The notes: generated by a model not told the origin, from the sequence alone. A stretch of DNA of 64,000 nucleotides from Neobacillus cucumis (GCF_023715505.1 NZ_JAMBOH010000006.1:124001-188000); one strand, 5' to 3'. Positions 43,854 through 53,609 are shown, counted from the stretch's first letter. A program made the numbers and translations.

Positions 43854-43928
43854 AGTTTTATACATGATTTCAAAACGAAAATGGGTTACGGCTTTGGATT
43901 GAACATAGACGATGAAAGAGGGGTATTG

Positions 43929-44234
43929 ATGTTAGCAGATGACAAAGGAACCATTCATTTAACAGATCTCTCTTTTGCACATGTATGTGCAGATAAGTAT
44001 GGAATCAATAGAGGAGTCTATAACACCATTGATGAATGGTTTTACAGGCAAGGATTACTAAATATTTTAGAAAGACGAAAGAATGTCCTCTCTTTTCTTG
44101 AATTTATAAAGGGGAAATCTGAATTTAAAAATAGTCGGTGCAAATTTGGACATGGGGGATTGACGGTAAAATTACAAGAATTCTATTCTAATAGATTTGT
44201 ATCAATTTTAACAAAAAATGCCTCTAATTTTTAA
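43929..44234 (+). CDS. unknown 101-residue protein
   Basis: Not recognised. It is a soluble protein without a signal peptide: LADDKGTIHLTDLSFAHVCA, TIDEWFYRQGLLNILERRKN and a Lys/Phe-rich C-terminus. I place the start at the ATG 43929 with GAGGGG five bases upstream; an ATG at 43881 adds 16 residues but has no binding site. It lies between the FMN reductase and thiolase in the fifth sigma-54 operon, so a pathway-related role is possible. Confidence 0.55.
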   Translation: MLADDKGTIHLTDLSFAHVCADKYGINRGVYNTIDEWFYRQGLLNILERRKNVLSFLEFIKGKSEFKNSRCKFGHGGLTVKLQEFYSNRFVSILTKNASNF

Positions 44235-44312
44235 AAAGGGAAAATGCGCTGAACTTTTGGTGGTTATTATAAATGGCCCTTACTAGGCAAAAAATTCTAG
44301 GGGGAATAAAGG

Positions 44313-45506
44313 TTGAGAAACGTTGTAATAATTGACGCAGTACGAACCGCAATAGGTCGAATTGGCGGGAGCCTTAAGGATGTAGAAGCAGACTTCACAG
44401 CCGCGAAAGAGATTAATGAGATTTTGCTCCGAACAGGAATTGAAAAAAACAACGTAGATGAGGTAATCATGGGACAGACGAAACAGAGTTCCGATTCACC
44501 CAATCTTGCCCGCTTAAGCTTATTGCGTGCAGGACTTCCGGTGAAGGTACCTGGTTATACCGTTCATAGACAATGTGGATCAGGACTTCAAGCCATTAAT
44601 AGTGCTGCATTGCAGATTATGAGTGGATTATCTGATGTCGTTATAGCTGGTGGTGCCGAGTCTATGAGTACAGCACCCTATTACCTCCGACAAGCACGCT
44701 ATGGACTAGGGGCAGGAAATGGAGAAATCATCGACCCTAATACAGAAAGTCAGCCTCGTTCACAGCCAATAGAAATCTACGGAAATCTTACAATGGGATA
44801 TACAGCTGAAAATTTGGCAGAACGGTACAAGATTTCAAGAGAGGAACAAGATCAATTTGCCCTCCGTAGTCAGGAGCTTGCCCAGCAGGCAATTAAGGAG
44901 GGGCGTTTCCAAAAGGAAATTGTGCCTTATCCTATAAAACTGCGAAAAGAAGAGAAGATTTTTGAAGTTGATGAACATCCACGGTCAACCACTTTGGATA
45001 AGCTGGCAAGCCTGAATCCGGTGTTTAAAGAAAACGGTACCGTAACGGCAGGAAACAGCAGCGGGCGTAACGATGGGGCATCCGCGATTTTAATGATGTC
45101 TGAGGAGGCTGCACAAAAACAAGGGCATAAACCAAAAGCAAAAATTATTGCTCAAGCTGTTTCAGGAGTTTCACCCGAAATTATGGGGATTGGCCCGGTA
45201 CAGGCTACGAAGAAAGCGCTCTCTATGGCTGGGCTAGCTTTAGAGGATATCGGTTTAATAGAATTAAATGAAGCCTTTGCTGCCCAAGCTCTAGCAGTGA
45301 TAAAGGAACTGAATTTGGATTTGGAAAAAGTAAATGTAAATGGTGGAGCCATTGCACTTGGTCATCCGCTAGGGGCTACAGGTGCGATTTTAATGACGAA
45401 ATTACTGTCCGAAATGGAACGAAGAGGAGAGAGGTATGGATTGGTCACTCTTTGTATCGGCGGGGGTCAAGGAATTACAACGATCGTGGAAAATATGCAA
45501 GTATAG
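44313..45506 (+). CDS. acetyl-CoA acyltransferase (thiolase)
   Basis: A 397-residue thiolase. The nucleophilic Cys is in VHRQCGSGLQAINSA (about residue 88), the His in GGAIALGHPLGATGA and the second Cys in LCIGGGQG. It cleaves 3-ketoacyl-CoA with CoA and completes the beta-oxidation set of the island. The TTG start follows TAGGGGG. It is probably cotranscribed with the Spo0E-like and FMN reductase genes. Confidence 0.92.
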   Translation: MRNVVIIDAVRTAIGRIGGSLKDVEADFTAAKEINEILLRTGIEKNNVDEVIMGQTKQSSDSPNLARLSLLRAGLPVKVPGYTVHRQCGSGLQAINSAALQIMSGLSDVVIAGGAESMSTAPYYLRQARYGLGAGNGEIIDPNTESQPRSQPIEIYGNLTMGYTAENLAERYKISREEQDQFALRSQELAQQAIKEGRFQKEIVPYPIKLRKEEKIFEVDEHPRSTTLDKLASLNPVFKENGTVTAGNSSGRNDGASAILMMSEEAAQKQGHKPKAKIIAQAVSGVSPEIMGIGPVQATKKALSMAGLALEDIGLIELNEAFAAQALAVIKELNLDLEKVNVNGGAIALGHPLGATGAILMTKLLSEMERRGERYGLVTLCIGGGQGITTIVENMQV

Positions 45507-45605
45507 GATCAATTTTAATAAAAACAGGCAGGAATCAGCCTGCATTGCTTCAGTCTATGCACGTTAATAAAACAAAATAAGTAAGAAACTTACTGGAGGT
45601 AAGAT

Positions 45606-47030
45606 ATGTATATAAATGGGGAATGGGTAAAATCTGATAAAGTGATAGAAGTAGTAAATCCAGCTAATGGCGAATATGTTGATCAAGTTTATAAGGTAGG
45701 AAAAGAGGAAACTCAAAAGGCGATAGATGCAGCTAAAAAGGCGTTCCCCGTATGGTCAGCTCTTGCAGGGGAACAACGGGCTGAATATCTGCACAAGGTT
45801 GTGGAAAAACTAGTTGAAAAGAAGGAATATTTAGCCCAAACCATCACAAAAGAAATGGGGAAAGCCGTTCAAAATGCACGGTATGAGGTAGACAGTACGA
45901 TTTCTTATTTTAAATGGTATGCGGAAGAAGCACGTAGAGTGTATGGTGATATCATTCCAGCCTCTGTTCCTAATAAAAGAATATCCGTTATTAAGCAGCC
46001 AGTTGGTATTATTGCAGCTATTACTCCATGGAATTTTCCTTTATCAATGGGTGCAAGGAAACTTGGGCCTGCATTAGCAGTTGGATGTACAGCCATTTTA
46101 AGGCCTTCCCGTGAGGCACCTTTATCTTCATTAGAACTTTTTAAAATTTTTGATGAAGTTGGATTTCCAAAAGGGGTTGTAAACTTACTAATCGGTGATT
46201 CTAGTGAGATTGTTGGAGAACTAATGAGCAACAAAGAAGTGAGAAAAATATCATTTACAGGATCAACCGAGGTTGGGAAAATCCTTATCAAACAGTCCGC
46301 GGATACAGTGAAGCGTATCTCAATGGAGTTAGGAGGGCATGCTCCTTTTATTGTGTTTGAAGATGCCGATTTAGAGTTAGCAGTCGATGGAGCTATAAAG
46401 AGTAAATTCGCATCAACAGGACAGCAATGTGTCTGTGCGAATAGAATTTATGTTCATGACTCTATTTATCAGGAATTTTCGGAGCTTTTTGCTAAAAGGG
46501 TATCATCAATGGTCATTGGAAATGGTTTGGACGAAAAGACCGAAATTGGCCCTCTAATAAATAAAGATGCAATGGATAAAGTAATGGATCAAATCGGAGA
46601 TGCCCAAATGAAGGGGGCAAAAATTCTTTGTGGCGGTAGTCCCTCAACGGGTGAAGAATATAAAAAGGGTACCTTCTTTCCTCCTACAGTATTACTTGAT
46701 GTAAATGATGATATGAAAATTACGTTTGAGGAAACATTTGGACCCGTAGCACCTTTATTACGGTTTTCATCTGAAGAGGAAGTTATCAAGAAAGCAAACA
46801 GTGTTGAATATGGCCTTGCTTCTTATTTTTATACAAATGATTTATCAAGAATGTATCGTGTTGCTGAAAAATTAGAGTACGGGATGGTTGGTGTTAATGA
46901 TCCGGCACCATTCGCCGCACAAGCTCCATTTGGTGGAATTAAAGAAAGTGGATTAGGGACAGAAGGAAGTAAGTATGGCTTAGACGAATATTTGGAATTA
47001 AAAACGATTTCTTTATCGATTAAGATTTAG
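45606..47030 (+). CDS. NAD(P)-dependent aldehyde dehydrogenase, succinate-semialdehyde type
   Basis: A 474-residue ALDH: TPWNFPLSMGARKLGPALA, Glu in MELGGHAPFIVFEDADL, catalytic Cys in GQQCVCANRIYVH and ESGLGTEGSKYGLDEYLELK at the end, closest in pattern to GabD-like succinate-semialdehyde dehydrogenases. It oxidises an aldehyde to an acid. A small hairpin (CAGGC/GCCTG near 45525) separates it from thiolase but has no T run, so read-through is likely. GGAGG precedes the ATG. Confidence 0.88.
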   Translation: MYINGEWVKSDKVIEVVNPANGEYVDQVYKVGKEETQKAIDAAKKAFPVWSALAGEQRAEYLHKVVEKLVEKKEYLAQTITKEMGKAVQNARYEVDSTISYFKWYAEEARRVYGDIIPASVPNKRISVIKQPVGIIAAITPWNFPLSMGARKLGPALAVGCTAILRPSREAPLSSLELFKIFDEVGFPKGVVNLLIGDSSEIVGELMSNKEVRKISFTGSTEVGKILIKQSADTVKRISMELGGHAPFIVFEDADLELAVDGAIKSKFASTGQQCVCANRIYVHDSIYQEFSELFAKRVSSMVIGNGLDEKTEIGPLINKDAMDKVMDQIGDAQMKGAKILCGGSPSTGEEYKKGTFFPPTVLLDVNDDMKITFEETFGPVAPLLRFSSEEEVIKKANSVEYGLASYFYTNDLSRMYRVAEKLEYGMVGVNDPAPFAAQAPFGGIKESGLGTEGSKYGLDEYLELKTISLSIKI

Positions 47031-47080
47031 GTAATTACAATTGAATTTTATTTTTAAATTCTTTCTTCAAAAGGAGAAAG

Positions 47081-47118
47081 TCTAAAGAGGCAGCACTTAA
47101 GGGCGTCACCTCTTTAGA
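47081..47118 (+). terminator. hairpin after the aldehyde dehydrogenase
   Basis: TCTAAAGAGG pairs with CCTCTTTAGA (47109-47118) around an 18-nt loop. It lacks a T run, so it may be a weak or factor-dependent terminator or an mRNA 3' end. Confidence 0.55.
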
Positions 47119-47190
47119 TTGAATCCAAGTGAATCATTTTTATAGTAATTTTATCCCTGTTTTTTTATCAATTATTTAATCCATTCCAAG

Positions 47191-47216
47191 CCGGATTCAA
47201 CTGAATTCGGTTTTTT
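47191..47216 (+). terminator. terminator before rlmCD
   Basis: CCGGATTCA / TGAATTCGG stem (one G-T pair) with a two-base spacer, followed by six T. It marks the right border of the catabolic island. Confidence 0.85.
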
Positions 47217-47274
47217 GCAATGAAACATGATATAATACATCTCAAGCTTTTGAAAAATTTTGGAGTGAGCAAAA

Positions 47275-48657
47275 ATGAAAACCGAACAAGGTATTAAAAT
47301 ACAATTGAAACAAACCTTTCCGTTAACTATCAAAAGGCTCGGGATTAATGGGGAAGGCGTGGGTTATTTTAAAAAGCAGGTCGTCTTTGTTCCTGGGGCT
47401 CTGCCTGGTGAAGAGGTAGTAGTTGAGGCAACTAAAATCAATCCCAAATTTGCTGAGGCGAAAATTAAAAAAATTCGGGTTAAATCACCGCACCGAGTCC
47501 AGCCTCCATGTCCGTTTTACGAGCAATGCGGCGGCTGTCAGCTTCAGCACTTACAATATGGCCAGCAATTGAAAGAAAAACGGGATATCATTATTCAATC
47601 CCTAGAACGGCATACAAAATTGAAGGTGGAAAATCTTGATATCCGACAAACGATCGGGATGGAGAATCCTTGGGGCTATCGAAATAAAAGCAGTTTTCAG
47701 GTAGCACAAAAAAATGGCAAGGTCTTGGCGGGATTATATGGGATGAATTCCCACCAGCTCATTGATATTGAACATTGTGCCGTCCAGCACTCCCGGACGA
47801 ATGAAGCTGTTACAACCGTAAAGTCAATCTTACAAGACCTACAAATCCCAATTTATAATGAAAAGACGCTAAAGGGAATCGTCAGGACGATTGTGGCGCG
47901 TGTAGGAGTGGAGACCGGTGAGTTGCAAGTAGTTTTGATAACCACTCAAAAAGAACTTCCTAAAAAGGAGTCTATTATTGAAGAGATTCAAAAGAGACTG
48001 CCGAAAGTGAAATCAATTGTTCAAAATATAAATGGTGAAAAGACCTCATTAATTTTTGGAGAGGAAACTCTCGCACTGGCCGGCGAAGAATTCATTCAGG
48101 AAACGTTAGGTGATTTACAATTTGAGTTATCAGCGAGAACGTTTTTTCAGCTGAATCCGATTCAAACCGTCAAGTTATATGATGAGGTGAAAAAAGCCGC
48201 AGACCTGACAGGCAACGAGAAGGTCCTTGATGCTTACTGTGGGGTAGGTACGATTGGATTATGGCTTGCTGACCAGGCTGCAGAGGTCCGCGGAATGGAT
48301 GTTATCCCAGAATCCATTGATGATGCCAAGAAAAATGCCAAACGTCACGGGTTTACCAATACAAAATATGTCCCGGGTAAAGCGGAAGAGGTATTGCCAA
48401 AATGGGTTAAAAAAGGATGGAAACCGGATGTAATTATTGTTGATCCACCTAGGACAGGATTAGATAACCAGCTCCTTCAAACCATTTTGCAGGTGAAACC
48501 AGAGAAACTGATTTATGTTTCATGTAATCCCTCTACTTTAGCAAAGGATATTCAAACTTTAAGTTCAAAATATGATGTGAAATATATTCAACCTGTGGAT
48601 ATGTTCCCGCACACGGCGCACGTGGAGTGTGTATCGCAACTTATTATTAAGATGTAA
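47275..48657 (+). CDS. rlmCD: 23S rRNA (uracil-C5)-methyltransferase, RlmCD type
   Basis: A 460-residue enzyme with an N-terminal TRAM domain (residues 10-65), a four-Cys iron-sulfur cluster site ([15 protein letters not shown] plus a later Cys in EHCAV) and a C-terminal SAM methyltransferase: [31 protein letters not shown] and [12 protein letters not shown] with the catalytic Cys. It methylates uridines in 23S rRNA, as B. subtilis RlmCD does; a paralogue there is YfjO. Start follows TGGAGTGAG. Confidence 0.9.
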   Translation: MKTEQGIKIQLKQTFPLTIKRLGINGEGVGYFKKQVVFVPGALPGEEVVVEATKINPKFAEAKIKKIRVKSPHRVQPPCPFYEQCGGCQLQHLQYGQQLKEKRDIIIQSLERHTKLKVENLDIRQTIGMENPWGYRNKSSFQVAQKNGKVLAGLYGMNSHQLIDIEHCAVQHSRTNEAVTTVKSILQDLQIPIYNEKTLKGIVRTIVARVGVETGELQVVLITTQKELPKKESIIEEIQKRLPKVKSIVQNINGEKTSLIFGEETLALAGEEFIQETLGDLQFELSARTFFQLNPIQTVKLYDEVKKAADLTGNEKVLDAYCGVGTIGLWLADQAAEVRGMDVIPESIDDAKKNAKRHGFTNTKYVPGKAEEVLPKWVKKGWKPDVIIVDPPRTGLDNQLLQTILQVKPEKLIYVSCNPSTLAKDIQTLSSKYDVKYIQPVDMFPHTAHVECVSQLIIKM

Positions 48658-48745
48658 CCTAACCCAAAAATGAACTCTTATGAACCAAAACATACCATTT
48701 CCCTTAGAATAAACATTTCGATTTCTAGTTCTGATTTAATGTCAT

Positions 48746-48781
48746 CCCGGGTTTGAACCAATACGAATCCGGGCTTTTTTC
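48746..48781 (+). terminator. terminator after rlmCD
   Basis: Ten-base stem CCCGGGTTTG / CGAATCCGGG with G-T pairs, then CTTTTTT. Confidence 0.85.
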
Positions 48782-48830
48782 GGCCAAATTCAATATTAGC
48801 CAACCGGAATACCACCTCTTATTTGGACAC

Positions 48831-48875
48831 ACCTGCATCTTATGTGTTGCTAAATTACACTCTGCACATGTCGAA
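48831..48875 (+). repeat. CATGTG repeat family, degenerate copy
   Basis: Contains CTTATGTGTTGCTAAATTAC followed by ACTCTGCACATGTCG. It aligns with the better copies at 50851-50955 and 61211-61313 but lacks their downstream terminator-like hairpin. Confidence 0.5.
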
Positions 48876-48906
48876 ACTGTTGTAAAATTAATATTGAAAT
48901 AGATAT

Positions 48907-48942
48907 AAGCTCATTCTAACTTTAGTTAGGATGAGCTTTTTT
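48907..48942 (+). terminator. second terminator downstream of rlmCD
   Basis: AAGCTCATTCTAAC / GTTAGGATGAGCTT stem with a TTTA loop, followed by a T run. The gene it serves is not evident. Confidence 0.8.
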
Positions 48943-48978
48943 AAGATATTTTTATTAAAATTTTGAATGGTTTATAAA

Positions 48979-49020
48979 AAGGGGCACCCAAGTGAATTTT
49001 TATTCACTTGGGTACCCCTT
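48979..49020 (-). terminator. terminator of the ABC-F gene
   Basis: An 18-19 bp stem (AAGGGG-c-ACCCAAGTGAAT paired with ATTCACTTGGGT-a-CCCCTT) around a T4-5 loop. On the minus strand the T-rich end TTTTTAT follows. Confidence 0.92.
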
Positions 49021-49029
49021 AATCTTTAT

Positions 49030-50583
49030 TTAAAACACTTTCGTAGTCCAATCCTCACAATTCCAAATATCGGTCGCAATTTCACGATAGAAATCAGGTT
49101 CATGGGATACCATTAAGATACTTCCGCGATATGCCTTTAAAGCACGCTTCAATTCTTCTTTTGCATCCACATCCAAGTGATTGGTAGGTTCGTCTAGAAT
49201 TAATATATTCGTTTCTGTGTTGATAATTTTACACAATCGAACTTTGGCTTTTTCGCCACCAGAAAGGACTTCGACTTTACTTTCAATATGTTTCGTCGTT
49301 AATCCACATTTTGCAAGAGCAGCACGGACTTCAGCCTGATTCATACTTGGGAACTCGCTCCAAATTTCTTCAATACAAGTATTGTAGTTGGACTGTTTCA
49401 CTTCCTGCTCGAAGTAACCAATGTGTTGATACTCACCACGCTCCACTTTACCCGAAATTGGATCAATCAGCCCAAGAATACTTTTTAAAAGAGTAGACTT
49501 ACCAATACCATTTGCACCTACGAATGCAATTTTTTGTCCGCGTTCCATTTTCAAATTCAGAGGGCGAGAAAGTGGTTCATTGTAACCAATAACAAGATCT
49601 TCAGCCGTGAAAATATAACGACTAGCTGCACGAGCTTCTTTGAAGTTAAACTCTGGTTTCGGCTTCTCTTTCCCTAATTCAATTACTTCCATTTTGTCCA
49701 GCTTCTTCTGACGAGACATCGCCATATTACGAGTTGCAACACTTGCCTTGTTACGAGCAACGAAATCTTTCAAATCAGCTATTTCTTGTTGTTGACGCTT
49801 GTAAGCGGACTCTAGCTGTTGCTTCTTCATTTCATATATTTTTAAGAAGTTATCATAGTCACCAACATAGCGATTCAACTCTTGGTTTTCCATATGATAG
49901 ATTAAGTTTACAACATTGTTCAAGAATGGAATATCATGTGAAATCAAGATAAATGCATTCTCATATTCCTGTAAATAGCGCTTCAACCATTCGATATGCT
50001 GTTCATCCAAATAGTTCGTTGGCTCGTCAAGTAATAGGATTTCAGGCTTTTCTAGCAAAAGCTTAGCTAACAAGACCTTCGTACGCTGCCCGCCGCTAAG
50101 ATCATCTACATCTCGATCGAGCCCAACATCGTCTAATCCTAAACCACGAGCAACTTCCTCAACTTTTGCATTAATTCGATAGAAATCATTACTATCTAAA
50201 GTTTCTTGTAGCTCGCCAACCTCTGCAAGTAATGCATCGATATCAGCACCTTCATCACCCATTTTTGCGTAGAGTTCATTGATCTCTGATTCAGCATCAA
50301 AAAGATATTGAAAAGCAGAACTTAAAGCTTCACGCATTGTAGTACCTTTTTGAAGTACAGCATGCTGATCTAAATAACCAACACGAACTTTTCGTGACCA
50401 CTCAACTTTCCCCTCATCGGGCTGCAACTTCCCAGTCACAATATTCATGAAAGTAGACTTACCCTCACCATTTGCCCCAACTAGTCCAACGTGCTCTCCT
50501 TTTAAAAGTCGAAAAGACACATTATTAAAAATCGCACGATCACCGAAACCGTGGCTTAAATTTTGTACGTTTAACACGCTCAT
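49030..50583 (-). CDS. ABC-F family ATPase
   Basis: A 517-residue protein with two ABC cassettes and no membrane domain. Walker A: GANGEGKST and GANGIGKST; signature motifs LSGGQRTK and LSGGEKAK; Walker B followed by DEPTNYLD and DEPTNHLD. The linker is long and charged (about residues 240-310). ABC-F proteins act on the ribosome in translation control or antibiotic protection; which one applies cannot be told. The leader contains an unsupported 13-codon frame. It ends in a strong terminator. Confidence 0.88.
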   Translation of the reverse strand: MSVLNVQNLSHGFGDRAIFNNVSFRLLKGEHVGLVGANGEGKSTFMNIVTGKLQPDEGKVEWSRKVRVGYLDQHAVLQKGTTMREALSSAFQYLFDAESEINELYAKMGDEGADIDALLAEVGELQETLDSNDFYRINAKVEEVARGLGLDDVGLDRDVDDLSGGQRTKVLLAKLLLEKPEILLLDEPTNYLDEQHIEWLKRYLQEYENAFILISHDIPFLNNVVNLIYHMENQELNRYVGDYDNFLKIYEMKKQQLESAYKRQQQEIADLKDFVARNKASVATRNMAMSRQKKLDKMEVIELGKEKPKPEFNFKEARAASRYIFTAEDLVIGYNEPLSRPLNLKMERGQKIAFVGANGIGKSTLLKSILGLIDPISGKVERGEYQHIGYFEQEVKQSNYNTCIEEIWSEFPSMNQAEVRAALAKCGLTTKHIESKVEVLSGGEKAKVRLCKIINTETNILILDEPTNHLDVDAKEELKRALKAYRGSILMVSHEPDFYREIATDIWNCEDWTTKVF

Positions 50584-50768
50584 TTTTTTAACTCCTTATC
50601 TAATGTCACATGTGAATATCATAATAGAATTTGGCTTCTTTTTCTATCTTGGAGTGATTTTCGTGGAAATTGCAGTCCGCCCCATCTTAATAAAATAAGA
50701 TTATTGATTGGACGTATAACAATTGGTTAAGAGTCTATTATACAACCAAACCTGAGGTAAGATAAGAG

Positions 50769-50788
50769 TTATTCCCATTTGGGAATAA
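50769..50788. promoter_or_regulatory. perfect palindrome upstream of the ABC-F gene
   Basis: TTATTCCCA-TT-TGGGAATAA, 9-bp arms. It lies about 190 bases upstream of the ABC-F start, near a TATAAT on the minus strand (50737-50742), where a repressor operator could sit. It may also be an RNA hairpin. Inference only. Confidence 0.4.
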
Positions 50789-50850
50789 ATATAGAAAAAA
50801 TGAAAGAATTGGTTAAGTTCTAAACTAAATTTTTATAAAACAAGTGTAAA

Positions 50851-50955
50851 CTCATCAACACCCCATGTGTTGTCACATACACTCTACACATGTGGATTGT
50901 GTGGCGCAAGTCTTTTAAAGAAGGCAACAAACCACTTGGCCGTTGTCTTTTTCAG
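50851..50955 (+). repeat. CATGTG repeat family, copy with terminator-like hairpin
   Basis: CCCCATGTGTTGTCACATAC and CTACACATGTGG form an inverted repeat, followed about 45 bases later by GGCAAC..GTTGTCTTTTT. The same order is at 61211-61313. No + strand gene ends just upstream, so this is not simply a gene terminator. Confidence 0.65.
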
Positions 50956-51026
50956 TTTCCTGACAATAGATTTTTTTCTTGTTGATAATCAGAATGTATT
51001 TTCTGCAGAGTACTTTTATTAATTTC

Positions 51027-52211
51027 CTATAACATCATTTTTTTCCCCGCTAGCTGATGTTCATTTTCATGATCAAATCTTCGAAATCTAATAAGTGAGT
51101 AAACCAGTACAAGCATCACTCCAGCGCCAAATAAGGAAGGTAAGGAGAATGAATCGACTGGACAAACAGGTACAACACTAGATATATTATCGAACGGCCA
51201 AGTGTGATTAAAAATTCACGTTTCAAAAGAATTACGATTTGATCTTCTTTTTTCATTCCGTTTAAATATCTGAAAAAAGTATTGTCCATTGTGTAACCGT
51301 ACACGTAAACCGAAATCACAAGTCCGACCATTGCCACAAAATAAAGTGGTTTTAACTGTGCGAAACCGTTGAGCAGAATGAACACGATACTGATTAAGGT
51401 ATAAATCACAAACTGAGTTTCCATTTTCAATTTTTTCAATCTCGCTATATACACAATGCCAATGGTTAAAACCACAATATTTAACACATTCAAATACGAT
51501 ACATAAAGCGCATTTTTGGATAAAACCACCATTAAAATGACTTGAAGGCACGCCATGCATTCTAGTACGCCTGCAGTAATGATTCCAAATGGTACCATTT
51601 GTTTAGACACTTTAACAGTCCTATAATCGTGGACGAAGTTTGATTTAAATTCAGCTTCAATTGAGGGAATTTTGGTGACTGCAGCAAAATAAAAAATTGA
51701 AATCAAGAGCATAAAACAAAATGAAACCGCGAAATTAAAATAATAAATGAAAAAAGAGTTAATGAGTGGAAGTATAATCATTAAGATATTTTTCACCAAT
51801 TCGCGAATTAAAGATATCGAGTTCTGTTCGAGTTGATAGAACACTTAACGCGTAATTAGAAGACGAATAAAAGAAACCAAAAACACAACCAAAACAAGCT
51901 GCTGAAATGACAAGAAGAACTATATGGTTTAAGTAAGAACTTAAAAGCAGGACAATAAAAAGGATGATGGCTGACAAAGCGCTTAAAAAATAGCTTGTTT
52001 TTAATTTATTTTTAAATAGATAATACGTTCCGATTGTATATGCAAAGCAAGACAAAAAATAACTTAAGCCATTAAAGGCAATCAGTGGTCCGCGTGTGGT
52101 GCTGTTTTTCCAAAAATAGTAACTGATAAAAATGGTGCTGTACCCGGTTATGCTCAAAAAAACCGATTGAAGAAGGAACAGCTTTTTCAGATCTGAATTC
52201 ATTAAGAACAT
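51027..52211 (-). pseudogene. decayed MFS transporter, two frameshifts
   Basis: Three consecutive frames encode one 12-segment MFS-like protein. The N-terminal part (52211 down to about 51790) has SVFLSITGYSTIFISYYFW. At an A5 tract (plus-strand T5, 51789-51793) one extra base moves the frame; reading resumes NILMIILPLINSFFIYYF and continues to about 51165. A second shift there separates the last segment, LPSLFGAGVMLVLVYSLIRF, and a charged tail that stops at 51027. Each half keeps good hydrophobic segments, so decay seems recent. Substrate unknown. Confidence 0.8.
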
Positions 52212-52541
52212 CTTTTTTCTCGTTGAATTAAAGCATTTGTATACTTAGTTTAAAGGGGAAACAAAGTCTTGTAAAGGAGAAATAATTAACACTCATGATG
52301 GATATTAAGTCCCGGCTCTCATATATGGTGAAAGCCTTTTTTATTTATTTCTTAACACTTCCATCATAAAACAACGCTGTACCACAGAGAGGTGAAAGTG
52401 TACATGATTTTTAAAGAGAATAAAAGATTCCTAATGATGGGGCTGCTTTGGCAGTGACAAAGTATTGGTGGGAAACTCTTGTTTCAACCAACTTTGAAGG
52501 GGGTATTAAAAAAGAAAACCTTTTAGAGGGGGTGGCACACT
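52212..52541 (+). other. intergenic stretch with a terminator-like hairpin
   Basis: GGCTCTC (52314) can pair with GAAAGCC (52330-52336), followed by six T, but no + strand gene precedes it. A 17-codon frame at 52404-52457 (MIFKENKRFLMMGLLWQ) has a GAGGTGA site and may be a remnant; it is too short to assign. Nothing else is seen. Confidence 0.35.
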
Positions 52542-52700
52542 ATGAAATTGGATGTGAAATGTAATGTTAAAAACTGCAAGTATTGGGCTGATGGCGACCA
52601 ATGTGTGGCTGACTCCATTTATGTTATAGGTTCACACGGCAGCAGAAAGGCTGATACTGTGGAAGAAACAGCTTGCAAAACTTTCGAGCATCGTGAATGA
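52542..52700 (+). CDS. DUF1540 small Cys-rich protein
   Basis: A 52-residue protein with the spaced cysteines of DUF1540: VKCNVKNCKYWADGDQCVAD, then an I.V segment and ETACKTFEH. Probably a metal-binding small protein; families of this kind are common in spore-formers and function is unknown. Start ATG is preceded by AGAGGGGGTGG, and a long terminator follows directly, so it is a monocistronic gene. Confidence 0.85.
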   Translation: MKLDVKCNVKNCKYWADGDQCVADSIYVIGSHGSRKADTVEETACKTFEHRE

Positions 52701-52708
52701 AAACATGG

Positions 52709-52750
52709 GGACTGCACTTCTACTTCAGAAGTAGAAGTGCAGTCCTTTTC
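52709..52750 (+). terminator. terminator after the DUF1540 gene
   Basis: Perfect 18-bp stem starting GGACTGCACTTCTACTTC with a minimal loop, followed by TTTTC. Confidence 0.93.
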
Positions 52751-52791
52751 AAGTAACGGTATAACTTGAACGAGAGAGGAGAAAATCAAGC

Positions 52792-53574
52792 ATGGAAAAA
52801 CGATACATAATTATACTATCGTGCTTGTTTCTGATGGGGATGCTGACTGGCTGTATCCAAAAGGACCAGCTCGCAGATGGAACAAAGCTGATAGATAAGC
52901 AGAAATTTATTTTTGCAGCTTCAGGAGAATTTAAGCCTTTTAGCTATGTTAACAATGATGATTTATCGATGACAGGTTTCGATATTGAGGTAGGAAACGC
53001 AGTCGGAAAAGAACTAGGCCTTGAACCAGTACAGAAGAGGATGAAATTCAAAGGCCTCATCGAGGGCATTAAAACGGGACGGGCAGACGCCGCCGTTGCC
53101 AGCCACACCATTAACCCCCAACGCGCCAAACAAGTTGATTTTTCCACACCCTACTATTACTCAGGTCCACAGATCTTCACAAGACCTGACAGCGAGATTA
53201 AAACAGTAGATGACTTAAAAGGAAAAGAAGTTGCCGTCGCAAAGGGCTCCACCTATGCGGATATAGCCAAAAGGTATACCAGCAATATTAAAATGTATGA
53301 CAGTGATATTACGGCGTTAAAAGCGCTAAGTATTGGCCGGCATGACGCCGTTATTACCGATTTTGTCACTGGTAAAAGTGCAAAAAAGGAAGGATTCAAG
53401 ATTCAGGGGCAGCAGTTAATCGAGCGAAGTGAGCAGGCTATTGTTATTCCGAAGGATAATCCAATTCTGCTCAAGCGGATTAATGGCGCACTTCAAAGAC
53501 TTCGTAACGATGGAACACTATCCCGAATCAGTCAAAAGTATTTTGGTGAGGATATTACGAAAAAACCAGAATAA
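52792..53574 (+). CDS. amino acid ABC transporter, substrate-binding lipoprotein
   Basis: A 260-residue family 3 solute-binding protein. The lipobox MLTGC puts the lipidated Cys at residue 21. Ligand-domain motifs are GEFKPFSYVN, MTGFDIEVGNAVGKELG, GLIEGIKTGRADAAVASHTI and GKEVAVAKGSTYADIA. It delivers a polar amino acid to the permease encoded 35 bases downstream. The exact ligand (cystine, glutamine, arginine or other) cannot be told. GAGAGGAG precedes the ATG. Confidence 0.9.
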   Translation: MEKRYIIILSCLFLMGMLTGCIQKDQLADGTKLIDKQKFIFAASGEFKPFSYVNNDDLSMTGFDIEVGNAVGKELGLEPVQKRMKFKGLIEGIKTGRADAAVASHTINPQRAKQVDFSTPYYYSGPQIFTRPDSEIKTVDDLKGKEVAVAKGSTYADIAKRYTSNIKMYDSDITALKALSIGRHDAVITDFVTGKSAKKEGFKIQGQQLIERSEQAIVIPKDNPILLKRINGALQRLRNDGTLSRISQKYFGEDITKKPE

Positions 53575-53609
53575 TAGATTGATCATTAGAAAGAAAGGAT
53601 GTTGTTATT

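Noticed and set aside
50584..50760. 13-codon leader frame upstream of the ABC-F gene as an attenuation peptide
   Set aside because: No ribosome binding site and no alternative terminator/antiterminator pair could be drawn.
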